A stretch of 64,000 bases of DNA from positions 1,710,795-1,774,794 of the forward strand of contig NZ_CP020921.1 in assembly GCF_003057965.1 (NCBI RefSeq). Reading direction: 5' to 3'. The notes under the pieces are model-generated. The model was not told the origin of the DNA, did not search any database, and saw only the letters and a program-made list of their open reading frames with translations. This stretch comes from Thermodesulfobium acidiphilum (lineage in GTDB: Bacteria > Thermodesulfobiota > Thermodesulfobiia > Thermodesulfobiales > Thermodesulfobiaceae). Within the stretch, counting starts at the first letter, position 1. The number at the start of each line of letters is the position of its first letter. This document shows positions 44,424 through 53,526 of this stretch, piece by piece. The translations under genes and the position numbers were made by a program.

Positions 44424-45571
44424 ATTTTTCCTGCCAGTAAGGTAAATGCTTTCTTTATAAATTCAACTTCATCTATGTTTAAGTCGGATCTTAGAGAGAT
44501 TCTGAGTCTTGCTAAATTCTTTGGTACAGTGGGCTCTCTTATAGCTGCTACAAACAAGCCTATATCAAACAATATTTCTTGGGCCATCAAAGTCTTCTTG
44601 CTATCGCCCAATACAACAGGAATAATTTGGGAAGATGAATTTAATGTATTAAAACCTAAAGACTTTAAGTAATTTCTCACATTGTCAGATATCTGAAGAA
44701 GTAACGCCCCGCAAGATGGGTTTTCTTTGACAAATTTTAGCGCTGCAAGATTGGCAGCTATAACAGATGGTGGAAGAGCAGTTGTATATATCAAAGACCT
44801 TGCAAAATTAATAAGATATTCAATTACGACTTTATCTCCAGATAAATATCCGCCTAAGCTTCCTAACGCTTTTGAAAAAGTTCCCACATTAAGGTGAACG
44901 TCATTGTCCAAAGAATATTCGTGTGCTAAACCTCTCCCATTTCCAAATATTCCAGTAGCATGAGCTTCATCTAAAATTAGAAAAGCATCATATTTTTTTG
45001 AAAGTTCAACTAAATTAACCAAATCACATTTGTCTCCATCCATACTAAATATACTTTCCGTAACAACCACCCTATGATTATCTGAACTCTTTAGCATCCT
45101 TTCAAGGTGATCTAAATCGTTATGTCTAAACCTATGAAATCTTGTTCCTATAAGAATAGCTCCATCTATCAGACTTGCATGACAAAGCCTATCCATAAAG
45201 ACTTCGCAATTTTTTGCAATAGATAAAGCTGCAAGATTTGCACAATATCCGCTATTTAATACCAAAGACTTCGCTTTATTTTTAAAATCAGAAATTTCTC
45301 TTTCAAGTTCATCATATAAAATGTTGTTACCAATAATAAGCCTTGAAGAAGATATGCCTGTACCAAACTTCTTTATCCCTTCGATTGACATATTTTTTAT
45401 TATTTCATTATTTGTTAAGCCTAGATAGTTGTTAGATGCCAAATTAAGAAGTTTTTTACCATTTATATTTATATATTTTTCAGCACCATTTGAAATAGGC
45501 CTTATGGATCTGAAGTTGAACTGTGACTTTAGATCTAAGATTTTGTGCTCAAGAAGCTTTAAAAACTCCAT
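44420..45571 (-). CDS. bioF: 8-amino-7-oxononanoate synthase
   Basis: 383 residues, PLP alpha-oxoamine synthase. Central DEAHATGIFG and PLP-Lys loop GTFSKALGSLGGYLSG; N-terminal NYLGL. Condenses pimeloyl-ACP and alanine to KAPA. Starts three bases after the ndk stop, so ndk, bioF, esterase and bioC look like one transcript. Confidence 0.95.
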   Translation of the reverse strand: MEFLKLLEHKILDLKSQFNFRSIRPISNGAEKYININGKKLLNLASNNYLGLTNNEIIKNMSIEGIKKFGTGISSSRLIIGNNILYDELEREISDFKNKAKSLVLNSGYCANLAALSIAKNCEVFMDRLCHASLIDGAILIGTRFHRFRHNDLDHLERMLKSSDNHRVVVTESIFSMDGDKCDLVNLVELSKKYDAFLILDEAHATGIFGNGRGLAHEYSLDNDVHLNVGTFSKALGSLGGYLSGDKVVIEYLINFARSLIYTTALPPSVIAANLAALKFVKENPSCGALLLQISDNVRNYLKSLGFNTLNSSSQIIPVVLGDSKKTLMAQEILFDIGLFVAAIREPTVPKNLARLRISLRSDLNIDEVEFIKKAFTLLAGKI

Positions 45572-45574
45572 ATG

Positions 45575-46033
45575 TCATTCTAAATTTTCATATATGTCTC
45601 TATCGATTATTCTTTCATACTCAAGCACTTCGTCTTCTTCGAAAAAGATCTTAATTTCTCTTTCAGCTGAATATACAGAGTCAGATCCGTGTATTACATT
45701 TCTGCCAAGATCCATTGCAAAATCTCCCCTAATAGTGCCTGGAGCAGCATCTCGAGGATTCGTTGTCCCCATCATAGTTCTCACCACAGTAACTGCATCT
45801 TTCCCTTCTAATACTATAGCTACTATTGGACTAGAAGTAATAAAAGAAACAAGATTATCAAAAAATGGCTTTTTCTTATGTTCCGCGTAATGTTCCATCG
45901 CCTTTTCTTTAGAAAGCTGCATAAGTTTGAGGCCAACTATCTTTAAGCCTTTATCCTCAAATCTTGCAAGTATTTTACTTGTTAATTGTCTTTTTACAGC
46001 GTCAGGTTTAATTAACACTAAAGTTCTTTCCAA
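45575..46033 (-). CDS. ndk: Nucleoside diphosphate kinase
   Basis: 152 residues. Catalytic-His motif NVIHGSDS with the phospho-acceptor His, KPDAVKR at the N-terminus and PIVAIVLEG. Balances NTP pools. TTG start with GGAGG seven bases upstream. Upstream neighbour is parB; downstream, unusually, come bioF-esterase-bioC. Confidence 0.96.
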   Translation of the reverse strand: MERTLVLIKPDAVKRQLTSKILARFEDKGLKIVGLKLMQLSKEKAMEHYAEHKKKPFFDNLVSFITSSPIVAIVLEGKDAVTVVRTMMGTTNPRDAAPGTIRGDFAMDLGRNVIHGSDSVYSAEREIKIFFEEDEVLEYERIIDRDIYENLE

Positions 46034-46072
46034 ACTTTTTCCTCCTTAATTAAATTATAAAATTATTATAAA

Positions 46073-46972
46073 TTAATCCTCGAGCCCAAAAATACTAAAA
46101 ATCTTTTCGACAAGATTGTTGAGCTCCTCCTTAGAGTAAAACTCGATGACAAAACGTCCAACATTACCGGAGAATGATATATGAACTGGAGTTTTAAGTT
46201 TTTTTGAGATTTCAATTTCAATAAACTTAAGCTCTTCATCTTGTTCCACCTCTTTTTGACTTTTTAAAGGCTTACATTTGTCTTTAATACTTTTAGAAAA
46301 ACTTTTAATACTTTTCTTATTTGAAAGAAATTCTATTCTTAACTCTTCGGCAACCTTTACCGACAAGTTATCCTTCACAATTCTTCTTGCAAAGTTTAAT
46401 ATTTCTCTCTCATCCTTTAATGAAAGTAGTACCCTTCCATGAGCAGGACTCAAGCTATTGTTCTCTATATATTTTATTACTTCATCAGGCAGTTGAAGAA
46501 GTCTAATTGTATTTGTTACATATGATCTCGATTTCCCAACGGAATTCGCTATCTCTTCATGAGTCATAGAAAATTTATCTTGAAGTTCAAGATATGCTCT
46601 TGCCTCATCAATTGCAGAAAGATTTTCCCTTTGTAAGTTCTCCACTAAAGCAAGTATAGCCATCTGATCATCGGTTACCTCTTTAACTATTGCAGGTATT
46701 TCTGAAAGTCCTATTTTTTCACAGGCCTTAACCCTTCTCTCACCAGATATCAACTCGTAGAATTGACCTTTTTCTCTTACCACTATTGGTTGGAGTACCC
46801 CGTGTTCCTTTATTGATTCAGATAGTTTGAAAATGCTTTCTTCGTCAAACACCTTTCTTGGCTGATAAGGATTTGGAAGTATCTTTTCAAGCAAAACAAA
46901 TTTTAAAACTTTATCAGAGTTATCGTCTCCCAACAAGGCATCAAGACCTCTGCCCATACCTCTTTTAGACAT
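46073..46972 (-). CDS. parB: Chromosome partitioning protein ParB
   Basis: 299 residues. The CTP-binding/clamp core has SGERRVKACEKIGLSEIPAIV and ALVENLQRENLSAIDEARAY, then an HTH (MTHEEIANSVGKSRSYVTNTIRLL), a variable basic linker and a C-terminal dimerisation domain. Start ATG; overlaps parA by eight bases. Loads on parS sites near the origin. Confidence 0.95.
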   Translation of the reverse strand: MSKRGMGRGLDALLGDDNSDKVLKFVLLEKILPNPYQPRKVFDEESIFKLSESIKEHGVLQPIVVREKGQFYELISGERRVKACEKIGLSEIPAIVKEVTDDQMAILALVENLQRENLSAIDEARAYLELQDKFSMTHEEIANSVGKSRSYVTNTIRLLQLPDEVIKYIENNSLSPAHGRVLLSLKDEREILNFARRIVKDNLSVKVAEELRIEFLSNKKSIKSFSKSIKDKCKPLKSQKEVEQDEELKFIEIEISKKLKTPVHISFSGNVGRFVIEFYSKEELNNLVEKIFSIFGLED

Positions 46973-47717
46973 TTTTTTCTATCTCCTGTAAAAGGTCTCT
47001 AAACGCACTGCTAACTACTGATTTAGGGTCAAATATTATCATTGGTTTACCAAAGCTTTGCGATTCTACCACTCTCACACTTCTTGGGATCAGCGCATTA
47101 AAAACTTTATTTTTAAAGTGCATCTTTAAATCGTTTAAGACTTCATTTGAAACAACAAGCCTTTGCATAAACATATTAACCAAAATGCCCAGCAAATTGA
47201 GTTCAGGATTAAGCCTGGATTTAATTCTCTCATAGGTATTAATTATCATGCTGAGACCTTCCAGGGCATAAAATTCAGCCTGCATTGTGATAATTAAATC
47301 TCTTGCTGCAGAAAGTCCATTAATGGTCAATATACCTAAAGATGGCGGGGTATCAATAATTATTACGTCAAAATTGTTATAATATTCCAATTTTTTTCTC
47401 AATTTTAAATTTCTATCAGTATCGTCAACCAGTTCAACTTCTGCACCAGCAAGATCTGGATGTGAACAGATTATCTTAAGATTCTCAATACCTGTATCAA
47501 CTGGTTCAACAAATTCTTTCGTTACCAAAAGTTCATACGTCGAAGATAATAGTTTTCTTTTATCGATCCCCAAACCAGTAGTAGCATTACCTTGAGGATC
47601 TAGATCTATTATAAGGGTGTTTTTGTTTATTTCAGCATAGGAAGCGGCTAAATTTACTGCACATGTAGTTTTTCCTACACCACCCTTTTGATTTGCAAAT
47701 ACAATAATTCTTTTCAA
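46965..47717 (-). CDS. parA: Chromosome partitioning ATPase ParA/Soj
   Basis: 250 residues. Deviant Walker A NQKGGVGKTTCAVNLA at about 9-24, IIDTPPSLG (Walker B) and DLDPQGNAT. TTG start overlapping the NIF3-like stop (TTGA). Works with ParB in origin segregation. Confidence 0.96.
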   Translation of the reverse strand: MKRIIVFANQKGGVGKTTCAVNLAASYAEINKNTLIIDLDPQGNATTGLGIDKRKLLSSTYELLVTKEFVEPVDTGIENLKIICSHPDLAGAEVELVDDTDRNLKLRKKLEYYNNFDVIIIDTPPSLGILTINGLSAARDLIITMQAEFYALEGLSMIINTYERIKSRLNPELNLLGILVNMFMQRLVVSNEVLNDLKMHFKNKVFNALIPRSVRVVESQSFGKPMIIFDPKSVVSSAFRDLLQEIEKNV

Positions 47718-48664
47718 CGTTTTACTCTACAAAGTCCAGAGGTAGGAATAATATTAACACCATTTTTTTCTATTTCATCAAGTATAAAGTTCATCCCAAT
47801 TGAATCTGATGGCATATGACCAGCAATAACAACATTTATACCAAACTTTTTGGCTTCCTCAAGATGATCTTCCTTCATGTGCATTCCCACTATAGTTCCA
47901 ATACCAGCAACAGATAACTTTTCATAAGCATTTTTGCTCCCAGAGGTTCCACCAGTCATGTCTACCCAAATTTTCCCGCAACGATTTTTTTCTGATCCAT
48001 TTACTATTTTTGGCCCAAAATTATGTGCTTGCGCATCCTGATATTCAGGAATTTCAAGCAAGATATCTACAATTTCACCAATAGTTTCAGGCTTCTTTTC
48101 AGCAAAAAGTTCAGTTAGAAATTTTGTAACAATGTTATCGGCCGGAGTATGAATGTTCATAAAGGCAAAACCCAAAAGTTTTGCTGCATCTACAGCTCTG
48201 TTGTGATTAGCAGGATGAACAGAGCGAGAAACTTCAGCAATTCTATTTCCCATAAGATTTTCAGCCAGATTTATTGGTATGCCTTGTGAAAAAAGTATGT
48301 CTTCTTGTATGTGCATAACCCCTTCCAAACCCGGCAAAGATTTTCCTTCAGGATGGTGAGCAAGTATTAGATCTATTCTTTCTCCTTTTTCCCTCAGCTT
48401 ATCAGCAAGAACGATTTCAGGAACTTCCATATCAATTCCAACAAGAATACCTTTTATTATCTGATCTTCTTTTCCATTAAGGATTCGGCTATCGGAGTAT
48501 GGATTTTCCAGAAGCTCTTTGTCAAACCTTGCCTTCTTCTTTTCGTTTAATTCTTCATAATCCTTTTTGATCTTTTCAAGATATCTAAAAACTTCTTCTT
48601 TCCCCCTGGGATCGGCTTCAATGCCCATATTAATAGCTAACTTATAAATCTCGCCTAGTTTCAT
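47714..48664 (-). CDS. NIF3-like dinuclear metal protein
   Basis: About 316 residues. NIF3-type pattern: ILAHHPEGKSLPGLEGVMHI, the metal-binding HTPADN segment, and GHMPSDSIGMNF near the C-terminus. I prefer the ATG at 48664, six bases after GGAGG, over a TTG at 48670. NIF3 proteins are often hexameric with two metals; molecular role unknown (GTP cyclohydrolase-like proposals exist). Co-transcribed with parA-parB. Carries a parS-like palindrome in its leader. Confidence 0.68.
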   Translation of the reverse strand: MKLGEIYKLAINMGIEADPRGKEEVFRYLEKIKKDYEELNEKKKARFDKELLENPYSDSRILNGKEDQIIKGILVGIDMEVPEIVLADKLREKGERIDLILAHHPEGKSLPGLEGVMHIQEDILFSQGIPINLAENLMGNRIAEVSRSVHPANHNRAVDAAKLLGFAFMNIHTPADNIVTKFLTELFAEKKPETIGEIVDILLEIPEYQDAQAHNFGPKIVNGSEKNRCGKIWVDMTGGTSGSKNAYEKLSVAGIGTIVGMHMKEDHLEEAKKFGINVVIAGHMPSDSIGMNFILDEIEKNGVNIIPTSGLCRVKR

Positions 48665-48675
48665 AATCAACCTCC

Positions 48676-48699
48676 AAAATGTTTCTCAAGAAACATTTT
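48676..48699. promoter_or_regulatory. parS-like 24-base palindrome upstream of NIF3-parA-parB
   Basis: Perfect 11-base arms AAAATGTTTCT / AGAAACATTTT around CA. The core TGTTTC-TCAA-GAAACA (48680-48695) keeps both outer arms of the parS consensus TGTTTC-ACGT-GAAACA but differs in the centre. As an RNA it would also be a hairpin after the Usp gene, but it lacks a T run on the minus strand. Possible parS variant, par autoregulation site or weak terminator. Confidence 0.4.
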
Positions 48700-48721
48700 T
48701 ATGATAAAACAAAAAATGATA

Positions 48722-49546
48722 TTAATCAAATAGTATAGGAACTCTTGTGTGAAACAATAGATATTCAGCTACGCTCCCCAAAAAAAGTCCTTCAAAGAAA
48801 CCCAGCCCTCTTCTACTCATAATAATCATAGAAATGTTTTCTTTTTCAACAATAGAATTGATTTGTTTAGCGGGGTTTCCTTCTAAGACTAGATATCTGG
48901 CATTCACATTATTTTTTACTAAATCTAAAGTAAGCTTTTCTATAGCTTTATTTGCACCAGATGCCTCTTTTATCAAAAATTTTGGGTCAGATGGCTTTAG
49001 GACATGAACTAAAAGAACTTCATTTATAGCTGAAGAGATCTTTTTTAAAAAATCAAAGGCTTTCATTGAGCTTTTAGAAAAATCAGTGGGGAAAAGCACT
49101 TTCTTTAACCTATTTTCTGGTAATAGAAAGGCACTCTCGGTTTTATAAAACCTTTCAACATAAATAGGTCTTTTTATAGTTCTTATAAAATTAAGCAAGT
49201 TACTTCCGACGAATATATCTTTAAAAAATCCCTCTCCATGTTCTGACGCAAAAAGTAAATTTGCATTGATTTCATCACAATAATCTCTAATTTGCTCAAC
49301 GACGTTCCCAATAAGAATTTCTAAAAAAACATTAACTCCTTCCGAAAGATAGTTATTTATATATGAACTAAAGTGATCAGAAGCAATTTTAACAATCTCC
49401 TTATTCACTTCCAAGATATTTGGGTTTACAACATGAACAAGATGAATTTCACTAATGCCAAACCTTTTAAAGTCGTTGACAGCATTAAAAAGCTTTGAAG
49501 ATTGCTCTGAAAAATCAAGAGCAACTACTACTCTTTCTATTTTCAT
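48722..49546 (-). CDS. Tandem universal stress protein (two Usp domains)
   Basis: 274 residues: two Usp folds, about 1-135 and 140-274. The second keeps the ATP-loop pattern (MSRRGLGFFEGLFLGSVAEYLL); the first has ASEHGEGFFKDIFVGS. ATG with GGAGG six bases upstream. Likely stress related; partner of no obvious operon. A large gap with a decayed transposase lies upstream. Confidence 0.9.
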   Translation of the reverse strand: MKIERVVVALDFSEQSSKLFNAVNDFKRFGISEIHLVHVVNPNILEVNKEIVKIASDHFSSYINNYLSEGVNVFLEILIGNVVEQIRDYCDEINANLLFASEHGEGFFKDIFVGSNLLNFIRTIKRPIYVERFYKTESAFLLPENRLKKVLFPTDFSKSSMKAFDFLKKISSAINEVLLVHVLKPSDPKFLIKEASGANKAIEKLTLDLVKNNVNARYLVLEGNPAKQINSIVEKENISMIIMSRRGLGFFEGLFLGSVAEYLLFHTRVPILFD

Positions 49547-49660
49547 CTTTCACCTCCAAAAAATGATTTACTAGAATTTATTGTAAACTATAAATATACA
49601 TATACATTAGTAACTCTTTAATAAATTAGAACAAAATAAAAAATTATCTAAACTTGCCTA

Positions 49661-49716
49661 CGTGTTGCCTCATTTAAAAACCTAAAGGAAGTTGTATTCG
49701 TTGCCTCACTTAAAAT
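49661..49716. repeat. Direct repeats at the 3' end of the decayed transposase
   Basis: GTGTTGCCTCATTTAAAAA (49662-49680) and TCGTTGCCTCACTTAAAAT (49698-49716), about 36 bases apart and nearly identical. Such TGCCTCA repeats resemble ends of the same IS group, so these are probably remnants of the right-hand terminus. No matching left end was found up to trpE. Confidence 0.4.
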
Positions 49717-49717
49717 T

Positions 49718-50263
49718 CTAAACATAACCATAACATATTTTATCTTTATCTTTGCTAATCTTTTTAATAGAATTTCTTACTTCTTCCTTTATGGATATGT
49801 CTTCTAGTAATCTTTTTTGAAGTTTTACTATTTCTCTTTGAAGTTCAGCTGGATTTAATTTTGTATACTGTTCTCTTAACTTTTCTTTATCTATTTTTTC
49901 TACACCAAGATTTTCTAATATTCTTTGATAAGGAGTTCTTGCTTTATCATATTTTTTTGTAACTTTACTTTCATATTCTTTCTTTTGAGATTTATTTCAT
50001 TACAGGCTGAAAAAAGTTTATATATAACTTTAAGCTTTAATAAAGCTTTTTTAAAGTCATTAGCTCAACTTCTCTATCATATCTAAAATAACCAACTTAC
50101 TATCTTCTCGTGACTAGCTAAAAAAACATGCATAACTACGATTGTATCCAGTCAAAGCTATTAGATCATCTAAAATAATGCCTTTTTGTTTCTTGTTTGC
50201 TTTTTTATATCTTTTTGCAATTTCACTCACCACTGCTTTTCTTTCCTTCATCGTTAACCCCAT
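49718..50263 (-). pseudogene. Decayed ISNCY-type transposase (central DDE part deleted)
   Basis: Not one open frame. The 5' piece starts ATG at 50263 after GGAGG and reads KERKAVVSEIAKRYKKANKK and GYNRSYAC (about 46 codons, to about 50120) before frame breaks. The 3' piece (about 50000-49718) reads KKYDKARTPYQRILENLGVE, then ELQREIVKLQKRLLEDI, ending GYV at a TAG. The pattern is of integrase-core transposases; the DDE catalytic core expected between them is missing. It fills most of the gap between the Usp and trpE genes. Confidence 0.6.
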
Positions 50264-50346
50264 TTCTAGCCTCCAGAGTTATAGTAACTACTATTCTAAG
50301 AGACTTTTTATTTTCATTTAGATTTTTGATGAAGCAATTCGAATAG

Positions 50347-50415
50347 TTGACACAATACATTTTTTTGTTATCATAAAGAAAGTTAATTAATTAAAGTTAT
50401 TTAGCTTAGACTAAG
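50347..50415 (+). promoter_or_regulatory. Candidate trp operon promoter and leader
   Basis: TTGACA (50347-50352), 16 bases, TATCAT (50369-50374). The short leader to trpE contains an inverted repeat CTTAG-A-CTAAG (50405-50415). No Trp-codon-rich leader peptide, T-box or long terminator hairpin is visible, so any attenuation must use another mechanism. Confidence 0.45.
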
Positions 50416-50445
50416 GTAAATTAGATGAGAAGAGAGGAGAGAAGT

Positions 50446-51897
50446 ATGTCAAAACTACTCGTCAGATCTTATTGTGCCGATTCACAAACTCCCATAAGTT
50501 TGTATGAAAAGTTAAAAAATCTGCCTTATTCCTTTTTGCTGGAAAGTAAAACCTTTAATAAGCTCTCAAGATATTCATTTTTAGGAGCTTTCCCAAGATT
50601 TATAATTTCTACGGATACAGAATCCACAAGAATAATCGCGGATATGGATCTTGAAAATATTGGGATTAAAAACACGTATACTACAGATTCGCTTATAGAC
50701 GTCTTAGAAAATGTATTCAAAAAACTACCAAAAGTTGACGCAATATGTCCTTTTAGTTCAGGAATAGTCGGTTACATTGGCTATGAATGTGTAAGATTTT
50801 ATGAAAAATCCCTAAAATTTGATAAACCAGCGATATTTCCTGATGCAATGCTCTTTTTCCCTGGCTTAATCATTGCATTTGATCACTTTACCGATACCAT
50901 TTATCTTATGAGCCATGCTCTTTATAAATCAGATGAAAAGAGGGCAGAATTTTTTATTAACGAGGGTGAAAAATTTATTCAATCAACAAACAATTTAAAT
51001 TCAGCGAGTAAAAGCTGTTTACCTAATCAAGATCTTTCGCAAGGTGAAGGTGAAGACAGTAACAGTAATAGCATAAAAAGTCACATAAAAAAAGCAGATT
51101 TCGAGAATGCAGTAAGAAGGATTAAAGAGTATATAAGAAATGGCGACACTTTCCAAACAGTTCTTTCCCAAAGACTCTCTTCAAATTTTTTTGGTAACCC
51201 CTATGAATTTTATAGAAACTTAAGAAGATTAAACCCATCCCCTTACTTATTTCACATAAAATTAAACGATATTGTAATATCAGGCTCATCGCCCGAGACT
51301 TTCCTTACATTAAGAGATGGGAAACTTTTTTCAAGACCCATAGCTGGGACCAGAAAAAGGGGGAAAGATCCTGTTGAGGACAAAAAACTTGCGAAAGAAC
51401 TCTTATCTGATCCGAAGGAATGCGCAGAGCACGTTATGCTAGTAGACCTAGCAAGAAACGACCTTGGTAGAGTTTGCGTTCCATCATCTGTAAAAGTTGA
51501 GGAATTTATGAAAGTTGAAAACTACTCTCATGTAATGCACATCGTTAGCGAGGTTACAGGAATATTAGACAAAAATATAAGCCCCCTAGAAGCGTTCTTC
51601 GCTTCATTCCCAGCAGGAACGGTGTCTGGTGCTCCAAAAATTAGAGCAATGGAAATAATAAATTCCATAGAAAGCGAGAGAAGAGGACCATATGCTGGAG
51701 CAGTCGGTTATTTTGATTTAAGTTCAAATTTCGATACTTGCATAGCAATAAGAACAGCTTTTTTTAAAGGTAATAAAATTTACTTACAAGCAGGCGCAGG
51801 TATAGTTGCAGACTCAGATCCGTCTAGCGAATATCTAGAAACAATTCATAAGGCAAAGGCTCTTTTATCTATTGTAAACAAAGGAAACAACCTATGA
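50446..51897 (+). CDS. trpE: Anthranilate synthase component I
   Basis: About 483 residues. N-terminal tryptophan-feedback region (LLESKTFNKLSRYSFLG), catalytic domain with DGKLFSRPIAGTRKRGKDP, SGSSPETFL, DLARNDLGRV and AFFASFPAGTVSGAPKIRAMEII. Combines chorismate and ammonia from TrpG. I prefer the ATG at 50446 (GAGAGGAG seven bases upstream) over an in-frame ATG at 50425 that lacks one. First of seven overlapping or abutting trp genes. Confidence 0.96.
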   Translation: MSKLLVRSYCADSQTPISLYEKLKNLPYSFLLESKTFNKLSRYSFLGAFPRFIISTDTESTRIIADMDLENIGIKNTYTTDSLIDVLENVFKKLPKVDAICPFSSGIVGYIGYECVRFYEKSLKFDKPAIFPDAMLFFPGLIIAFDHFTDTIYLMSHALYKSDEKRAEFFINEGEKFIQSTNNLNSASKSCLPNQDLSQGEGEDSNSNSIKSHIKKADFENAVRRIKEYIRNGDTFQTVLSQRLSSNFFGNPYEFYRNLRRLNPSPYLFHIKLNDIVISGSSPETFLTLRDGKLFSRPIAGTRKRGKDPVEDKKLAKELLSDPKECAEHVMLVDLARNDLGRVCVPSSVKVEEFMKVENYSHVMHIVSEVTGILDKNISPLEAFFASFPAGTVSGAPKIRAMEIINSIESERRGPYAGAVGYFDLSSNFDTCIAIRTAFFKGNKIYLQAGAGIVADSDPSSEYLETIHKAKALLSIVNKGNNL

Positions 51898-52484
51898 GAG
51901 AGAGACTTTTGATTGTTGATAACTTTGATTCCTTTACTTACAACTTAGTTCAGGGATTCGCTAAAATTAGAAGAACAAAAAAGGATATGTTAGTATTAAG
52001 AGACAATGAACCATTCAAAAAGGTCCTAGAATTCAATCCTGAGAGACTAGTAATATCGCCCGGACCTGGACACCCAAAAGATTGTAATCTTTCTTCAAAA
52101 GTATTTGAATATGCAGTAAAAACTAAAAAACCGCTCTTAGGAGTTTGCCTTGGTCACCAATTGATTGGGTACCTTTCTGGAGCTAAGGTTGTCAGAGCAA
52201 ATAATCTAATGCACGGAAAAACTAGCATGATTAATTTTGTAGATGATCCTATCTTTTCAGGATTAAAAAAACCATTCCAGGCAATGAGATACCATTCGCT
52301 GTGCTTAGACGAAAAAAGTTTACCAAAAGACCTTACAATACTTGCAAAAAGTTCTGACGACAACATAATAATGGCACTAAAATATAAAGATTTACCTATT
52401 TATGGGCTTCAGTTTCATCCAGAATCAATTATGACTTCTGTTGGCCAAAAAATTCTCAAAAATTTTTTAAATTTAAAAACATAA
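51894..52484 (+). CDS. trpG: Anthranilate synthase glutamine amidotransferase component
   Basis: 196 residues. Class I amidotransferase triad: Cys in GVCLGHQLIG, His and Glu in FHPES. Begins inside the trpE stop (ATGAG overlap). Not fused to trpD here, unlike E. coli. Confidence 0.95.
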   Translation: MRERLLIVDNFDSFTYNLVQGFAKIRRTKKDMLVLRDNEPFKKVLEFNPERLVISPGPGHPKDCNLSSKVFEYAVKTKKPLLGVCLGHQLIGYLSGAKVVRANNLMHGKTSMINFVDDPIFSGLKKPFQAMRYHSLCLDEKSLPKDLTILAKSSDDNIIMALKYKDLPIYGLQFHPESIMTSVGQKILKNFLNLKT

Positions 52485-52512
52485 AAACAAAAAGATGAGA
52501 GGAGAGAGACAG

Positions 52513-53526
52513 GTGGTAAAAGGTATTTTAGACAAAATTTTAAATAATAAACACCTTTCAGAAGAAGAGGCAAAAGATCTTATGGACAATATAATGGATG
52601 CAAGATTTACACAAAGTCAAATCAGTGCAATTCTTGTCGGACTCAGGATGAAGAGAGAAACTCCAGAAGAGCTAACTGGTTTTGTAAAATCAATGAGAGA
52701 ACACGCAAAAAAAATCAAAACTAGACACTCGATTGTTGTCGATACTTGTGGAACTGGAGGTGATGGTCTCAAAACGTTTAACATCTCTACTGCAAGTGCC
52801 TTTGTAGTTGCAGGAGCAGGAATTCCCGTAGCAAAGCATGGCAATAGGAGCGTCTCAAGCTCTTCTGGTTCTGCAGACGTTTTAGAAAGATTGGGTTTTA
52901 ATATAAATCTTAATACTCAAGCAATAGAAGATTGTCTTAATCACATAGGGATAGCCTTTTTGTTCGCACCGCTACTTCATCCTTCAATGAAAAATGTAGC
53001 CTTAACAAGAAGAGAACTTGGCATTAGAACGTTCTTTAATATCTTAGGACCGCTTACCAATCCAGCCGGGGTAGACAATCAAGTAATAGGGGTATTTGAC
53101 AAATCAATAATGCCAACATTAGCCGAAGTAATAAAAAACCTCAATCCAAAACATATCTATTTAGTCCACGGTGCAGGAGGAATGGATGAGCTATCACTAG
53201 AAGGTCCAAATTATGTAATCGAAATTAGAGGGAATAAATCAAGAGAGTTCTTTTTAGACCCTGAGCAATACAATTTTCAAAAAGTTTCATCATCAGAATT
53301 TGTAGTGAAAAATTCCGAAGAAAGTGCAAAAAGGATAATAAAAATTCTAAGAGGTGAAAAGAGTTTTGACAAGGATATAGTAGTCTTAAATGCTGCTATA
53401 GCAATAATGGCTTCAGATTATACTTCAGATTTCAAGGAAGCAATTATGATGGCAAAGGATTCAATTGACTCAAAATTAGCTCTATCAAAATTTGAAACTC
53501 TAAAAACTTACACAAATACGTTATGA
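52513..53526 (+). CDS. trpD: Anthranilate phosphoribosyltransferase
   Basis: About 337 residues. GTGGDGLKTFNISTASAF and KHGNRSVSSSSGSADVLE are hallmark motifs. I choose the GTG at 52513, eight bases after GAGAGGAG; the in-frame ATG at 52495 falls on the ribosome binding site region. Similar GAGAGGAG leaders precede trpE. Overlaps trpC by four bases. Confidence 0.95.
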   Translation: MVKGILDKILNNKHLSEEEAKDLMDNIMDARFTQSQISAILVGLRMKRETPEELTGFVKSMREHAKKIKTRHSIVVDTCGTGGDGLKTFNISTASAFVVAGAGIPVAKHGNRSVSSSSGSADVLERLGFNINLNTQAIEDCLNHIGIAFLFAPLLHPSMKNVALTRRELGIRTFFNILGPLTNPAGVDNQVIGVFDKSIMPTLAEVIKNLNPKHIYLVHGAGGMDELSLEGPNYVIEIRGNKSREFFLDPEQYNFQKVSSSEFVVKNSEESAKRIIKILRGEKSFDKDIVVLNAAIAIMASDYTSDFKEAIMMAKDSIDSKLALSKFETLKTYTNTL

